A DNA stretch of 64,000 nt, taken from the NCBI RefSeq assembly GCF_006542275.1, contig NZ_CP041217.1, positions 3,333,501 to 3,397,500 on the forward strand, read 5' to 3'. Origin of the DNA: Saccharibacillus brassicae. GTDB taxonomy: Bacteria > Bacillota > Bacilli > Paenibacillales > Paenibacillaceae. Of this stretch, positions 8,119 through 16,872 are shown piece by piece (position 1 is the first letter of the stretch; the number at the start of each line of letters is the position of its first letter). The notes under the pieces were generated by a model, which was given only the letters and a program-made list of their open reading frames with translations, had not been told where the DNA came from and searched no databases. Position numbers and translations under genes: made by a program.

Positions 8119-8255
8119 CCGCGCAATTGGCGAAAATTACGTATTTTCGTAACGTAAAGCTTCTGCTTGGTGTTTATATGGGTAACGGATAGTAAGCACA
8201 CATCCAGAACAACAGCCTACCCCAAATCTTCCATTCTAAGGAGAACCCAACGCCA

Positions 8256-9476
8256 ATGAAACCGTGGAAAAACATGCTCCTCTCCCTGACCGTCTCCGTC
8301 GGCCTGATGGCCTCGGCCGTGCCGGCTTTTGCCGCGGCTCCGCCCGAAGGATTCGCGCAGACGTCCGTCAACCTGAACGGCAAAAAGATCGATTATGCGG
8401 CCGGCGAAGCACTGGTCCAAAAAGGCACGACGCTCGTTCCGGTCGATCTCACGACGCAGGCACTCGGGATCAAGCTCAAAGACAACAAGAACGGCACCGT
8501 GCGCGTGACCGTCAACGGCAAAGTCGTCACGCTCGAAGCGAAGTCGAAGCTGATCGACGGCATTCCGTTCGTCTCGCTGCGCGCCCTGGCCGAAGTGGCC
8601 GGATACGACGTCCGCTGGGACCGCAAGACGAACACGGTGCTGCTCGTCTCGCAGGCGACCGGCCAGGCGGCACGCGGCTTCCTGTGGGAAGTACAGAACG
8701 GTCCGACGACCGTCTACCTTGTCGGTTCGATGCATATCGCCGACGACAGCTTCTATCCGCTGCGCAAAGAGTTCGAGCAGGCGTTTGCCGAAGCGGACTA
8801 TCTGGGCGTCGAGATCGACCTCAGCCAGGCAGCGGGCGAAGACCAGCAGAAGATGATTCTCGATATGGGCACGTACAAAGACGGCACGACGCTCAAAGAT
8901 CATATCTCGGCCGCTACGTACAAGGAACTCGGCAAGCTGCTGAAAGCGAACGGACTTCAGGCGAACGCGCTCGACAAGTTCAAGCCGTGGGTCGTGGAGA
9001 CGACGCTTGGCAGCCTCAAGTCCAGTGAAGCCGGTTACGAAGCCGGAGCGGGCGTCGATCTGTACTTTATCCAGCAGGCGGTCAAGAAGAAAATTCCGGT
9101 GATTGAACTGGAATCGTACGAATCGCAGCTGGGCATGTTCAACGGCCTGTCCGATAAAGTTCAGGAGAAGAACCTCAAGAGCGTAATCGACAACTTCGAT
9201 TCGATCGAAGACAGCACGAACGAAATGGCCGAAATGTGGAAAAGCGGCAACGAAAAAGCGCTGCTCGAACTTACGAACAGAGTCGCTCAAGATCCAGAGT
9301 ATTACAAAGCGCTGCTGACCGACCGCAACGTCGGCATGGCGGACAAGATCGAAGGTTACCTCAAGAGCGGCAAAGCCGAAGAATACTTTATCGTCGTCGG
9401 CGCCGCGCATTATCTGGGCAAAGACGGAGTACTCAAGCTGCTGGAAGACAAAGGCTACAAGATTACGCGCAAATAG
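8256..9476 (+). CDS. Secreted TraB/GumN-family protein with N-terminal stalk domain
   Basis: A 406-residue protein. A signal peptide (LLSLTVSVGLMASAVPAFAA) is followed by a copper-amine-oxidase-N-like stalk domain (about 30-135: SVNLNGKKIDY, GIPFVSLRALAEVAGYDVRW). A TraB/GumN domain occupies the rest, with the GSMHIADD motif near 150 and GAAHYLGKDGVLKLLEDKGY at the end. TraB/GumN proteins carry conserved GxxH and Glu motifs proposed to form a metal-dependent hydrolase; the exact activity is unproven. The stalk domain is typical of Paenibacillus envelope proteins and probably tethers it to the wall. RBS AAGGAGAA precedes the ATG. It is monocistronic. Confidence 0.88.
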   Translation: MKPWKNMLLSLTVSVGLMASAVPAFAAAPPEGFAQTSVNLNGKKIDYAAGEALVQKGTTLVPVDLTTQALGIKLKDNKNGTVRVTVNGKVVTLEAKSKLIDGIPFVSLRALAEVAGYDVRWDRKTNTVLLVSQATGQAARGFLWEVQNGPTTVYLVGSMHIADDSFYPLRKEFEQAFAEADYLGVEIDLSQAAGEDQQKMILDMGTYKDGTTLKDHISAATYKELGKLLKANGLQANALDKFKPWVVETTLGSLKSSEAGYEAGAGVDLYFIQQAVKKKIPVIELESYESQLGMFNGLSDKVQEKNLKSVIDNFDSIEDSTNEMAEMWKSGNEKALLELTNRVAQDPEYYKALLTDRNVGMADKIEGYLKSGKAEEYFIVVGAAHYLGKDGVLKLLEDKGYKITRK

Positions 9477-9547
9477 TCAGTAAAAAGACAGCCCAAAAGG
9501 CAGCAAATCATCGGATGTATAAGAAAAAAGAAGGAAAACCTTCAAGA

Positions 9548-9598
9548 CGCCAAATAGCCGTGATCTCCCTGCCGGGAGACAACGGCTATTTGGCGGTC
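9548..9598 (+). terminator. Long hairpin after the TraB gene
   Basis: 13-bp stem CGCCAAATAGCCG / CGGCTATTTGGCG plus an inner TCTCCC/GGGAGA stem. It has no U-run, so it may be Rho-type or an RNA-stability element rather than an intrinsic terminator. Confidence 0.5.
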
Positions 9599-9757
9599 GC
9601 TTACGGCTTGGCGTAAGGGTGCCTGATCCGGCCGGATTCGCTGCGCGGCCGCCGCTTCGAAACGCCCCGGCTGGCAATGCGCGGAAGGTTCCGGGTAGAA
9701 TGGAGACAGAGTAACACGACGCCAAGCGATCCTATCAGCCGACGAAGGAGACGATCC

Positions 9758-10444
9758 ATGCCGCCCGCGAACCCACCGACACCGCCTCCCAAGCCGCCCT
9801 CCCCTGTCCGCCCGCGCCCGGCCAAGCGCCGCCGAAAGTCCGGCTGGCGAGGCTGGCTGACGCTCGCTCTGCTGCTCTGTCTGCTGGCCGCCGGCTGGAA
9901 AGCGCTATCTTATTTCGGCTACGTGCCGGAAGTGCCGGGCGTCGAGCGCAGCGAGAGCGGCGGCCGGATCATCGCGCTGCATCCCGAGATTCGCGAGAAG
10001 TCCGAGCGGCTGATCCGCCTGGCGGCGGACCGCGGTATCGACGTCGTGATCACGTCCGATTTTCGCGGCATCGACGAGCAGGACGAGCTGTTCCGGCAGG
10101 GAAGGGACAAGCCGGGGAATATCGTCACGAACGCGCGCGGCGGCCAGTCGTACCACAATTTCGGACTGGCGATCGACTTCGCGCTGCGCGACGGTTCGGG
10201 CCGGATCGTGTGGGACATGGAGCTGGACCGCAGCGGCAACGGCCGTTCCGACTGGATGGAAGTGGTCGAACTCGCCAAAGAAATGGGCTTCGAATGGGGC
10301 GGGGATTGGAGCAACTTCCGCGACTATCCGCATCTTCAGCTCACGTTCGGCTACACGCTGCGCCAGCTTCAGAACGGCAGATACCCGCCGGGGTCGGCTG
10401 TCGAGTCGCCGGAGCCGGCCCCGAACGCCGGCAGCTCGAATTAA
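9758..10444 (+). CDS. M15-family peptidoglycan peptidase, CwlK-like
   Basis: A 228-residue protein. The ATG at 9758 is chosen over an in-frame upstream ATG (9677) because GAAGGAG lies 8 bases before it. A Pro/Arg-rich cytoplasmic head (PPANPPTPPPKPP) leads to one membrane anchor (LTLALLLCLLAAGW). The external peptidase domain has VTNARGGQSYHNFGLAIDFA, the HxxxxxAxD zinc motif, and a terminal GGDWSNFRDYPHLQL that supplies the last His ligand. CwlK of B. subtilis is an L-alanyl-D-glutamate endopeptidase; VanY-type carboxypeptidases share the fold, so the exact bond cut is uncertain. The likely role is peptidoglycan turnover at the membrane surface. Confidence 0.85.
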   Translation: MPPANPPTPPPKPPSPVRPRPAKRRRKSGWRGWLTLALLLCLLAAGWKALSYFGYVPEVPGVERSESGGRIIALHPEIREKSERLIRLAADRGIDVVITSDFRGIDEQDELFRQGRDKPGNIVTNARGGQSYHNFGLAIDFALRDGSGRIVWDMELDRSGNGRSDWMEVVELAKEMGFEWGGDWSNFRDYPHLQLTFGYTLRQLQNGRYPPGSAVESPEPAPNAGSSN

Positions 10445-10465
10445 GGTGAACGACCGACGGCCTGA

Positions 10466-11866
10466 TCAGGCGCCGCCTTGCAGATTGCCGCGCAGAATGC
10501 GCAGGCCGCGTTCCAGCTCGTCTAACGAGTCGGTGGACGACAGCGCGATGCGCAGGTAATCGCCGGAAGCGCCCGCTCCCGCGAGGAACCGGTCCGAATG
10601 GAATACGCGGACGCCGGCTGCGAGCAGGTCGCTTTCGAGCCGCGCGGCGTGCATGGGGCGCGGCAGGCGCAGCCAGCGGAAAAAGCCGAGCGGATGGCCC
10701 GGCTTATCCGACTGCGGGAAAAATCGGTCGAACAAGTCGTTGGCGCCGCGCGCCAGCGACTTTTTGTATGCGACGATATCGCGTGCCCGGCCGGAATCGA
10801 TCAGTTCGGTCACGATTTCGACGTCGAGCGAAGACGTCTTGACGTTGACGTGATAGACCGCGCGCAGCATCTTCTCGCGCAGCGCTTCGCCGAACACGGC
10901 ATAGGCGACGCGCAGGCCCGAGCAGATCGATTTGCTGGTACTGCAAATGTATACGGTCTGCTCCGGCAGCAGGCTGTACATCGGGAGGCCGGCTTCTTCC
11001 GTGCTGCCGAGCAGCAGCGCGGCGTGGATATCGTCTTCGATCACGAGCAGCCCGTGCGCTTCGATCACCGCGGCCAAGGCCTGCCGGCGTTCGTTCGGCA
11101 CGAAAATGGACGTCGGATTGCAGCAGGAAGGCATGAGGAAGATGCCCTGGATCTCGAACGCGCGGCAGCACGCTTCAAGCTCGCCCGGCAGCATGCCGCT
11201 GCGGTCGCCGGCCACCGGCACGAGCTTGATGCGAAGCGACTTCGCCAGTTCGATGAAGTTGGAATACGTGTACGTGTCCACGGCGATCCGGCTGCCCGGC
11301 TCGAACAGGGCGAGCAGCGTGACGACGAGCGCATTCTGGGCGCCGGAGACGATCGCGACCCGATCGGCACTCGCGCTTATGCCGAGCGGACGCATCCAGC
11401 GCAGCGCGGCTTCTTTTTGCCCGGGCAGGCCGGCGGGATCGTCGTAGTTCAGGAAGCGCTCAAGCCCGGCGCGCGCCGCGACGGAGCGGGCCGCTTCCGC
11501 GACCATGAAATTGCTCTGCTCGAACGAAGCGACGAGGCCGAAATCGATACATTCCACGGGTACCCGGTCCCGGGAGATCGTGACGGAGCGGGCCGCGTTG
11601 GCCGAGACGAACGTGCCGCTGCCCGTGACGGCGTGCAGCAGTCCCTTGAGTTCGCACGTCTTGTAGGCCCGGGTGACGGTCGTGAAGTTGATGTCGAGAA
11701 AATCGGCCAGTTCCCGCTGCGGCGGCAGCTTGGTGCCCGGCGGCAAAAACCCTTCCGCGATATCGCGTTCGAGCATCCGGGCCAGCGACAGATAGATGGG
11801 GCGGGTCAGTTCGTGACGGTCCGGCCGCCACGACATCGGGTAGTCGACGAAAGAGTTAATCGGCAT
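10466..11866 (-). CDS. MocR-type regulator: GntR winged helix fused to PLP aminotransferase fold
   Basis: A 466-residue protein. The N-terminal GntR winged helix spans about 15-85 (LPPQRELADFLDINFTTVTR). The class-I aminotransferase-like domain contains GAQNALVVTLLALFEPG, the HGLLVIEDDIHAALLL Asp region and the CSTSKSICSGLRVAY Lys that would bind PLP. The start at 11866 is chosen for GAGGTG just upstream; an upstream in-frame ATG at 11887 has no RBS. MocR proteins act as transcription regulators that sense PLP or an amine. It is transcribed divergently from azlCD, with an 11-bp inverted repeat between them, so azlCD is the likely target. This is an inference from layout. Confidence 0.9.
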   Translation of the reverse strand: MPINSFVDYPMSWRPDRHELTRPIYLSLARMLERDIAEGFLPPGTKLPPQRELADFLDINFTTVTRAYKTCELKGLLHAVTGSGTFVSANAARSVTISRDRVPVECIDFGLVASFEQSNFMVAEAARSVAARAGLERFLNYDDPAGLPGQKEAALRWMRPLGISASADRVAIVSGAQNALVVTLLALFEPGSRIAVDTYTYSNFIELAKSLRIKLVPVAGDRSGMLPGELEACCRAFEIQGIFLMPSCCNPTSIFVPNERRQALAAVIEAHGLLVIEDDIHAALLLGSTEEAGLPMYSLLPEQTVYICSTSKSICSGLRVAYAVFGEALREKMLRAVYHVNVKTSSLDVEIVTELIDSGRARDIVAYKKSLARGANDLFDRFFPQSDKPGHPLGFFRWLRLPRPMHAARLESDLLAAGVRVFHSDRFLAGAGASGDYLRIALSSTDSLDELERGLRILRGNLQGGA

Positions 11867-11893
11867 GGCACACCTCGCACCTCGCAAAATTGT

Positions 11894-11927
11894 AATCCAT
11901 ACAATTATAACGTTGATTGTATGGATT
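11894..11927. promoter_or_regulatory. Inverted-repeat operator between the MocR gene and azlC
   Basis: Perfect 11-bp arms AATCCATACAA and TTGTATGGATT separated by 12 bp. On the minus strand a TATAAT hexamer (11904-11909) lies inside it, facing the regulator gene. The right arm overlaps the azlC -35 box. Candidate MocR binding site. Confidence 0.7.
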
Positions 11928-11941
11928 GTGGGCCCTAAAAT
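11913..11941 (+). promoter_or_regulatory. Sigma-A-like promoter of azlCD
   Basis: TTGATT (11913-11918), 17-bp spacer, TAAAAT (11936-11941). The -35 box lies within the right half of the inverted repeat, which suits control by the divergent MocR protein. Confidence 0.6.
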
Positions 11942-11981
11942 AAACGGACAAGCTTACAGGCGAAGAGAGGGATTGGAAGAA

Positions 11982-12710
11982 ATGAACGATTCAGCAAAAG
12001 TGTCTCAAGCGTTCCGCGCGGCTTTTCCCGTAACGGTGCCGATTCTGGCCGGATTCGCGTTTCTGGGCATCGCCTACGGCGTGTTCATGAACGTGTCGGG
12101 CTTCGGCGTCGGGTACACGTTTCTGATGAGCCTGCTTATTTTCGCCGGTTCGATGGAGTTCGTGGCCGTCGGCCTGCTGCTCGGACCGTTCAATCCGCTC
12201 GGGGCGCTGCTTCTGACGCTGATGGTCAATGCGAGGCATCTGTTCTACGGCTTGTCGATGCTGGAAAAGTATAAAGGGACCGGCTGGAAAAAGCCGTACC
12301 TGATCTTCGGCATGTGCGACGAATCGTTTTCGATCAACTATTCGGCGAACATTCCGCAGAACATCGACCGCGGTTGGTACCTGTTTTTCGTGACGCTGCT
12401 CAATCATCTGTACTGGGTCGCCGGAGCGACGGTCGGAGGGCTGCTGGGTTCGTTCGTGCGCTTCGACCTGGCGGGCCTCGAATTCGTCATGACCGCGCTG
12501 TTCGTCGTGATCTTCGTGGAACAGTGGATGAAGCAAAAAGTGCATCACAGCGCGATCATCGGGATCGGCGTCTCGGCGGCGAGCCTGATCCTGTTCGGCG
12601 GCGAACGCTTTATCGTGCCGGCGATGATCGCGATTCTGGCCGTGCTGACGCTGACGCGCAAAGCTTCGGAACGCAAAGCGGCGGAAGCCGAAGAAGGAGG
12701 ACGGGCATGA
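11982..12710 (+). CDS. azlC: AzlC-family branched-chain amino acid exporter, large subunit
   Basis: A 242-residue integral membrane protein starting [29 protein letters not shown] lies about 10 bases upstream. The family signature region [20 protein letters not shown] and the [14 protein letters not shown] motif are intact. About seven to eight hydrophobic segments are visible. AzlC with AzlD exports branched-chain amino acids or analogues; azlCD in B. subtilis confers 4-azaleucine resistance. It overlaps azlD by 4 bp (ATGA), so the two are translationally coupled. Regulation is probably by the divergent MocR protein rather than the Lrp-type AzlB known in B. subtilis. Confidence 0.92.
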   Translation: MNDSAKVSQAFRAAFPVTVPILAGFAFLGIAYGVFMNVSGFGVGYTFLMSLLIFAGSMEFVAVGLLLGPFNPLGALLLTLMVNARHLFYGLSMLEKYKGTGWKKPYLIFGMCDESFSINYSANIPQNIDRGWYLFFVTLLNHLYWVAGATVGGLLGSFVRFDLAGLEFVMTALFVVIFVEQWMKQKVHHSAIIGIGVSAASLILFGGERFIVPAMIAILAVLTLTRKASERKAAEAEEGGRA

Positions 12711-13033
12711 GCATGACGTTAAGCCAGCAAATCGTCGTCATCGCCGTGATCGTGCTCGGTACGATGGCAACGCGGTTTCTCCCGTTCCTGCTGTTCCCGC
12801 CGGGTCGTCCGACTCCGCCGTACATCCAATATCTCGGCCGGGTGCTGCCCGCCGCGGCGATCGGTCTGTTGGTCGTCTACAGCCTCAAAGACGTGAACGT
12901 GCTCGCCGGCAGCCGGGGTCTTCCCGAATTGGTGTCCGTCGCGGTCGTCGTCTGGCTGCATGTGTGGAAAAAGAACATGTTCCTGTCGATCGCGGCGGGC
13001 ACGATTCTGTACATGGTCCTGATCCGTCTCTAG
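12707..13033 (+). CDS. azlD: AzlD-family exporter small subunit
   Basis: A 108-residue membrane protein with four hydrophobic segments. The start ATG overlaps the azlC stop in ATGA. It has the typical family opening [20 protein letters not shown] and [18 protein letters not shown]. It is the small partner of AzlC in branched-chain amino acid export. Its stop codon overlaps the stop of the convergent ElaA-like gene by 4 bp, so no terminator separates the two transcripts. Confidence 0.9.
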   Translation: MSMTLSQQIVVIAVIVLGTMATRFLPFLLFPPGRPTPPYIQYLGRVLPAAAIGLLVVYSLKDVNVLAGSRGLPELVSVAVVVWLHVWKKNMFLSIAAGTILYMVLIRL

Positions 13034-13512
13034 CGTTCGAGTTTTCCGGTGCTCCAATCGTTCGCGTCCGTTCCGCCGAGCAGCATGTCCACATGCGGAA
13101 TGCCGTCTTCCGGATACACGTCGGAGATCGGCCGGAAGCCGAGCGAGCCGTAGAATTTCTCCAGATAATGCTGCGCCTGGATCTTGATCTCGCGCTCGCC
13201 GCGTTCTTCGGTCAGAAAAGCGATCGCGCGCGTCATCAGCTCCTGGGCCAATCCGCGGCCGCGGAAATCGCCGCCGACGAGCACCCGTCCGATCGAAGCC
13301 TGATCGTAGGCGACGCCCGGCGGAAGCAGGCGGCAGTAAGCGGCGATTTGTCCGTTCTCCTCGGCGAACAGATGGAAGCTGCGAAGGTCTTTGCCGTCGA
13401 TCTCGGGATAGAGGCAGTTCTGCTCCAGCATGAAGACGTTCACCCGCTGCTCCAAAATCCGGTACAGTTCGTCTGCGCTCAGTTGTTCAAACGATTTTAA
13501 ATGCCATTGCAT
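13030..13512 (-). CDS. ElaA-like GNAT acetyltransferase
   Basis: A 160-residue protein. The start at 13512 ([20 protein letters not shown]) is preferred over the upstream ATG at 13554 because it matches the ElaA N-terminus and has GAGAGGAAG upstream. It contains the ElaA hallmark [17 protein letters not shown] and the acetyl-CoA motif [19 protein letters not shown]. The substrate is unknown for this family. It is convergent with azlD, with the coding ends overlapping by 4 bp. Confidence 0.88.
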   Translation of the reverse strand: MQWHLKSFEQLSADELYRILEQRVNVFMLEQNCLYPEIDGKDLRSFHLFAEENGQIAAYCRLLPPGVAYDQASIGRVLVGGDFRGRGLAQELMTRAIAFLTEERGEREIKIQAQHYLEKFYGSLGFRPISDVYPEDGIPHVDMLLGGTDANDWSTGKLER

Positions 13513-13557
13513 AGGTCTTGTTCTTCCTCTCGGGCTGGATTGGGATGCGTGCAAACG

Positions 13558-13609
13558 CTAGTCCCTTGTCAACGCCAAAGGTTCGGATCAAGAGTTGACA
13601 AGATACTAG
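13558..13609. promoter_or_regulatory. Interrupted palindrome over the DUF402 gene promoter
   Basis: CTAGT-3-TTGTCAAC, 20-bp centre, GTTGACAA-3-ACTAG: 5+8 paired bases with matching 3-nt interior gaps. The right arm contains the -35 box TTGACA (13595-13600); TATAAA (13617-13622) follows after 16 bp. Candidate operator; the regulator is unknown. Confidence 0.6.
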
Positions 13610-13722
13610 GTTGAATTATAAAGGTCGGCCTCGTTCGTGTAAATTGGCCGCCGTCCGGGTTATAGAAGAAAGAACGCGCAAGCCGGCCGCACATTCGGGT
13701 TGGCCGCGGGAAGGAGCCGAAT

Positions 13723-14247
13723 ATGGACTTGAAGCTGCATGCGCTCAAATACGGCGATACGCCCCATTACGACTGGGACATGAAGCTGCTAGGCGAACGC
13801 GAAGGCTGCCTGATCGCCGAAGGGGCGCCGGGACGCCAATTGAAGCATCATACGAAAAAGCGGACGTTTACCGTGCCGCACGCTTCGCTCGAAGTGTATG
13901 CGCTGGAAGAAGGATTCACCGTCAGTTTCGATATTGCGGACGGCCAAGTGATCTCGATCTACTGCAACGTATCGCAGCCGTGCGTGCGGGACGGGGAGCA
14001 TGTGTCGTTCGTCGACCTGGATCTGGACCTGCTGTGGAACGAAGCGGAAGGCTGGCACGTGGTCGACGAAGACGAATTCGAAGACAACCGGCAGCGGCTC
14101 GGGTATCCGGACGAGCTGACGCGGTACGCGCAGCGTTCGCTGCGCAGTTTGCAGGAACGTGCACAGCGCGGGGAATTCCCGTTCGACGGAAGTCTGGACG
14201 AAGAGATCGGACGTATTCAAGCCGGGACGGCGAAGCTGAACTTCTAG
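13723..14247 (+). CDS. DUF402 protein, Ntdp-like nucleoside phosphatase
   Basis: A 174-residue protein. It shares the DUF402 core YCNVSQPCVRDGEHVSFVDL, the acidic LDLDLLWN strand and VVDEDEFEDN. In characterised relatives (staphylococcal Ntdp) these residues bind divalent metal for hydrolysis of nucleoside tri- and diphosphates; FomD is another relative. The N-terminal 45 residues differ from Ntdp. The exact substrate is therefore uncertain. RBS GAAGGAG precedes the ATG. The 3' end runs into a terminator that includes the stop codon. Confidence 0.8.
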   Translation: MDLKLHALKYGDTPHYDWDMKLLGEREGCLIAEGAPGRQLKHHTKKRTFTVPHASLEVYALEEGFTVSFDIADGQVISIYCNVSQPCVRDGEHVSFVDLDLDLLWNEAEGWHVVDEDEFEDNRQRLGYPDELTRYAQRSLRSLQERAQRGEFPFDGSLDEEIGRIQAGTAKLNF

Positions 14248-14261
14248 CTTCGCCGTTTTTT
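14227..14261 (+). terminator. Terminator overlapping the DUF402 stop codon
   Basis: 11-bp stem ACGGCGAAGCT / AGCTTCGCCGT, followed by TTTTT; the TAG stop lies at the loop edge. Confidence 0.85.
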
Positions 14262-14352
14262 CGTGGATCGGACAAGGCGCAGACTTTTCCGAACCGTCAT
14301 GAAACGCCGTGAAAAATAATTTGTTTTTTGCGCAAGTTTTCGTATTGAAGTG

Positions 14353-14381
14353 TTTACATATAAAAAGAAAAGGATTATAAT
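14353..14381 (+). promoter_or_regulatory. Sigma-A promoter of mntH
   Basis: TTTACA (14353-14358), exactly 17 bp, TATAAT (14376-14381). The leader to the ATG is about 115 nt. Confidence 0.8.
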
Positions 14382-14391
14382 CAGTTCAAAA

Positions 14392-14408
14392 GTTGCACCG
14401 GGGAAACA
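14392..14408 (+). promoter_or_regulatory. MntR-like operator in the mntH leader
   Basis: GTTGCACCGGGGAAACA lies about 10 bp after the -10 box. It matches the shape of the Bacillus MntR site (TTTGCCTTAAGGAAAC) in its TTGC and GGAAAC ends. Inference: Mn-dependent repression of mntH. Confidence 0.5.
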
Positions 14409-14503
14409 TTCATGTGCAAGGGGAACAAATAGAGTCGGAACCAAAATAGAGTCGAAACCCAAATAGATCAGGTACGAACAGGAGACGGAGGGGTGAACGA
14501 AGG

Positions 14504-15835
14504 ATGGAGAAAGAGATCGAATCTCGAACACGGGAGGGCGCCGATCCGGCGCCGAACGAACTCGTGCGCAATCAAACGGACAGCAGAACCCGGACCGAGA
14601 TCGCGGCCCAGGCTGTGCTGGACGGAGACACCAAAGGTCTCAAGCGGCTGCTGCCGTTTCTGGGACCTGCGTTTATCGCGGCGGTCGCCTATATCGACCC
14701 CGGCAACTTCGCGACCAATATTACGGCAGGCTCGCAGTACGGGTATATGCTGCTGTGGGTCATCTTCGCATCGAATCTGATGGCGGTGCTGATCCAGTCG
14801 CTGTCGGCGAAGCTCGGCATCGCGACCGGACGCAACCTGCCGGAGATCGCGCGCGACCGCTTCCCCAAAGGCGTCTCGATCTTCCTGTGGATACAGAGCG
14901 AATTGGTTATCATCGCGACGGACCTGGCCGAATTTATCGGGGCGGCGCTCGGGCTGTACCTGATCTTCGGGATCCCGATGCTGCCGGCCGCGCTGATTAC
15001 GGCCGTCGCCTCGTTCGCGATTCTCGAATTGCAGCGCCGCGGGTTCCGGGCGCTGGAGACGGGGATCGCCGGCATGGTCGTCGCCGTCGTGCTGGCGTTC
15101 GCGTTCCAGGTGTTCATGGCGAAGCCCGATATGGGCGCCGTGGCCGCGGGCATTTTCACGCCGCAGTTCGAAGGCACGCAGAGCATCATGCTGGCTGCCG
15201 GCATTCTCGGCGCGACGGTGATGCCGCACGCGATCTATCTGCACTCGTCGCTGACGCAGAACCGGATCGTCGGCCGCAACGAGGAAGAGAAGAAGAAGAT
15301 TTTCCGGCTCGAATTTTTCGATATCATCTTCGCGATGATCGTGGCCGGAGCGGTCAACATGGCGATGCTGATCATCGCCGCGGCGCTCTTTTTCAAAAAC
15401 GGACTGTTGGTCGAACAACTGGATCAGGCATTTATCCATTTCCGCGAACTGGCCGGTCCGGCGACCGCGATCTCGTTCGGCCTCGGCCTGCTGATCGCCG
15501 GCTTGTCGAGTTCGTCGGTCGGCACGATGTCGGGCGACGTCGTCATGCAGGGCTTCATCAACAAACGGATCAATCTGTATCTGCGCCGCGCCATCACGAT
15601 GATTCCGCCGCTTGCGCTGATCATCTCGGGCATCAACGCGACCGAAGCGCTCGTCGCGAGCCAGGTCATCCTGTCGTTTGGCATCGCGTTCGCGCTCGTG
15701 CCGCTCATGCTGTTCACGGGCAACCGCAAGCTGATGGGCGGACTCGTAAACCATCCGATCACGCAGGTGCTGGGCTGGGCGATCGCGGCTCTCGTCATCG
15801 CGCTGAACATCTTTTTGGTCGTCGAGAGTTTCTGA
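14504..15835 (+). CDS. mntH: Nramp-family manganese/divalent metal transporter
   Basis: A 443-residue protein with about 11 membrane segments after a charged 45-residue N-terminal extension. The metal-site motifs are intact: DPGN (residues 65-68) in the first segment and MPHAIYLHSS starting at 240 in the sixth. Family knowledge: proton-coupled uptake of Mn2+ (and Fe2+). The ATG lies close behind GGAGGGG and GAAGG. An upstream promoter and MntR-like box suggest control by manganese. Single-gene unit with its own terminator. Confidence 0.93.
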   Translation: MEKEIESRTREGADPAPNELVRNQTDSRTRTEIAAQAVLDGDTKGLKRLLPFLGPAFIAAVAYIDPGNFATNITAGSQYGYMLLWVIFASNLMAVLIQSLSAKLGIATGRNLPEIARDRFPKGVSIFLWIQSELVIIATDLAEFIGAALGLYLIFGIPMLPAALITAVASFAILELQRRGFRALETGIAGMVVAVVLAFAFQVFMAKPDMGAVAAGIFTPQFEGTQSIMLAAGILGATVMPHAIYLHSSLTQNRIVGRNEEEKKKIFRLEFFDIIFAMIVAGAVNMAMLIIAAALFFKNGLLVEQLDQAFIHFRELAGPATAISFGLGLLIAGLSSSSVGTMSGDVVMQGFINKRINLYLRRAITMIPPLALIISGINATEALVASQVILSFGIAFALVPLMLFTGNRKLMGGLVNHPITQVLGWAIAALVIALNIFLVVESF

Positions 15836-15858
15836 GTACAGCATGAAGCCTCTCATTC

Positions 15859-15892
15859 AAGCCTTTTCCGTGTATGCGGAGAAGGCTTTTTT
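15859..15892 (+). terminator. Terminator after mntH
   Basis: AAGCCTTTTCCG / CGGAGAAGGCTT stem, 6-nt loop, TTTT tail. Confidence 0.85.
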
Positions 15893-16032
15893 GTCGAAAA
15901 AAAGAACGATTCCCTACAATTTTAATTTTTATTCTGTGCAAAGTGTTTACTTAAGGGCCGGGGAACGTAAATTGAATGTAAAGCCATCTTGGTGGCCAAA
16001 CCCTATTTCAAGAAGAACCCGGAGGAAAAACA

Positions 16033-16758
16033 ATGTCGCAAAGCAAAGTTACCACTTCGATGAGGCACACGGCGCTGTGCTTTATCGGGTTCGGCCTGTT
16101 GGCGGTCGTCTTCGTTGTCATCGCCATGCTTGTCGGATCGGGCAATCAGAGAGTCATCGATTTCGACCATAAATGGATCGGGCGCATTCAGGCGCAGGAG
16201 ACGCCGACCTGGACGCAGGTAGCGGAGACGCTGTCCTGGATCGGCTCCACGCAGATCGTCATCGTGATCGAGGTGGCGCTGCTCGCGTTCCTGCTGCTCG
16301 TGCCCCGGCTTCGCTGGGAACCGCTGCTGCTGCTCGTCGCCACCGGCGGCAGCGCGCTGCTGAATATCCTGCTCAAAAATCTGTTCCGCCGCGAACGCCC
16401 GGATATCAACCGATTGGCGGAAGAGTATTCGTTCAGTTTCCCGAGCGGGCATTCGATGGGCGCGTTTGCGCTTTACGGCATTCTCGCGTATTTGCTGTGG
16501 CGCATGATCCGGCCTCTGCCGCTGCGTATTGCAGCGCTGGTGCTGTGCATCCTGCTCACGCTGACGATCGGGCTGAGCCGAATCTATCTCGGCGTGCATT
16601 ACCCGAGCGACGTGATCGGCGGCTATGCCGCGAGCGGAGCCTGGCTTGCGCTCACGATCGGAGCGTTCGAATATTGGCGCCACCGCAAGCAGCGCCGCCT
16701 CGGCGGCCGTTCGGAAGCGGACGTCCAGAACGCGGAAGCGGATCGCGCGCCGATCTGA
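16033..16758 (+). CDS. PAP2-family membrane phosphatase
   Basis: A 241-residue protein with six membrane segments. The three catalytic motifs are present: KNLFRRERP, PSGHSMGAF and SRIYLGVHYPSDVIGG. PAP2 enzymes of this size hydrolyse undecaprenyl pyrophosphate or phosphatidylglycerophosphate on the outer face of the membrane; which applies here is not decidable. RBS GGAGGAAAAA precedes the ATG. The C-terminus is a charged tail (HRKQRRLGGRSEADVQNAEA). It is convergent with the GAF-domain gene and shares its terminator. Confidence 0.88.
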   Translation: MSQSKVTTSMRHTALCFIGFGLLAVVFVVIAMLVGSGNQRVIDFDHKWIGRIQAQETPTWTQVAETLSWIGSTQIVIVIEVALLAFLLLVPRLRWEPLLLLVATGGSALLNILLKNLFRRERPDINRLAEEYSFSFPSGHSMGAFALYGILAYLLWRMIRPLPLRIAALVLCILLTLTIGLSRIYLGVHYPSDVIGGYAASGAWLALTIGAFEYWRHRKQRRLGGRSEADVQNAEADRAPI

Positions 16759-16872
16759 GGCGTGGGGCGAAAGTGTCGCCGGACATGTGTCAGCGTAGGC
16801 CCGAGCGAACAGGCCGGCCGGCGCAACCGCATTATAGAAGCGACCGCCCAAATCAGCGCCGAAGCAAACGGC

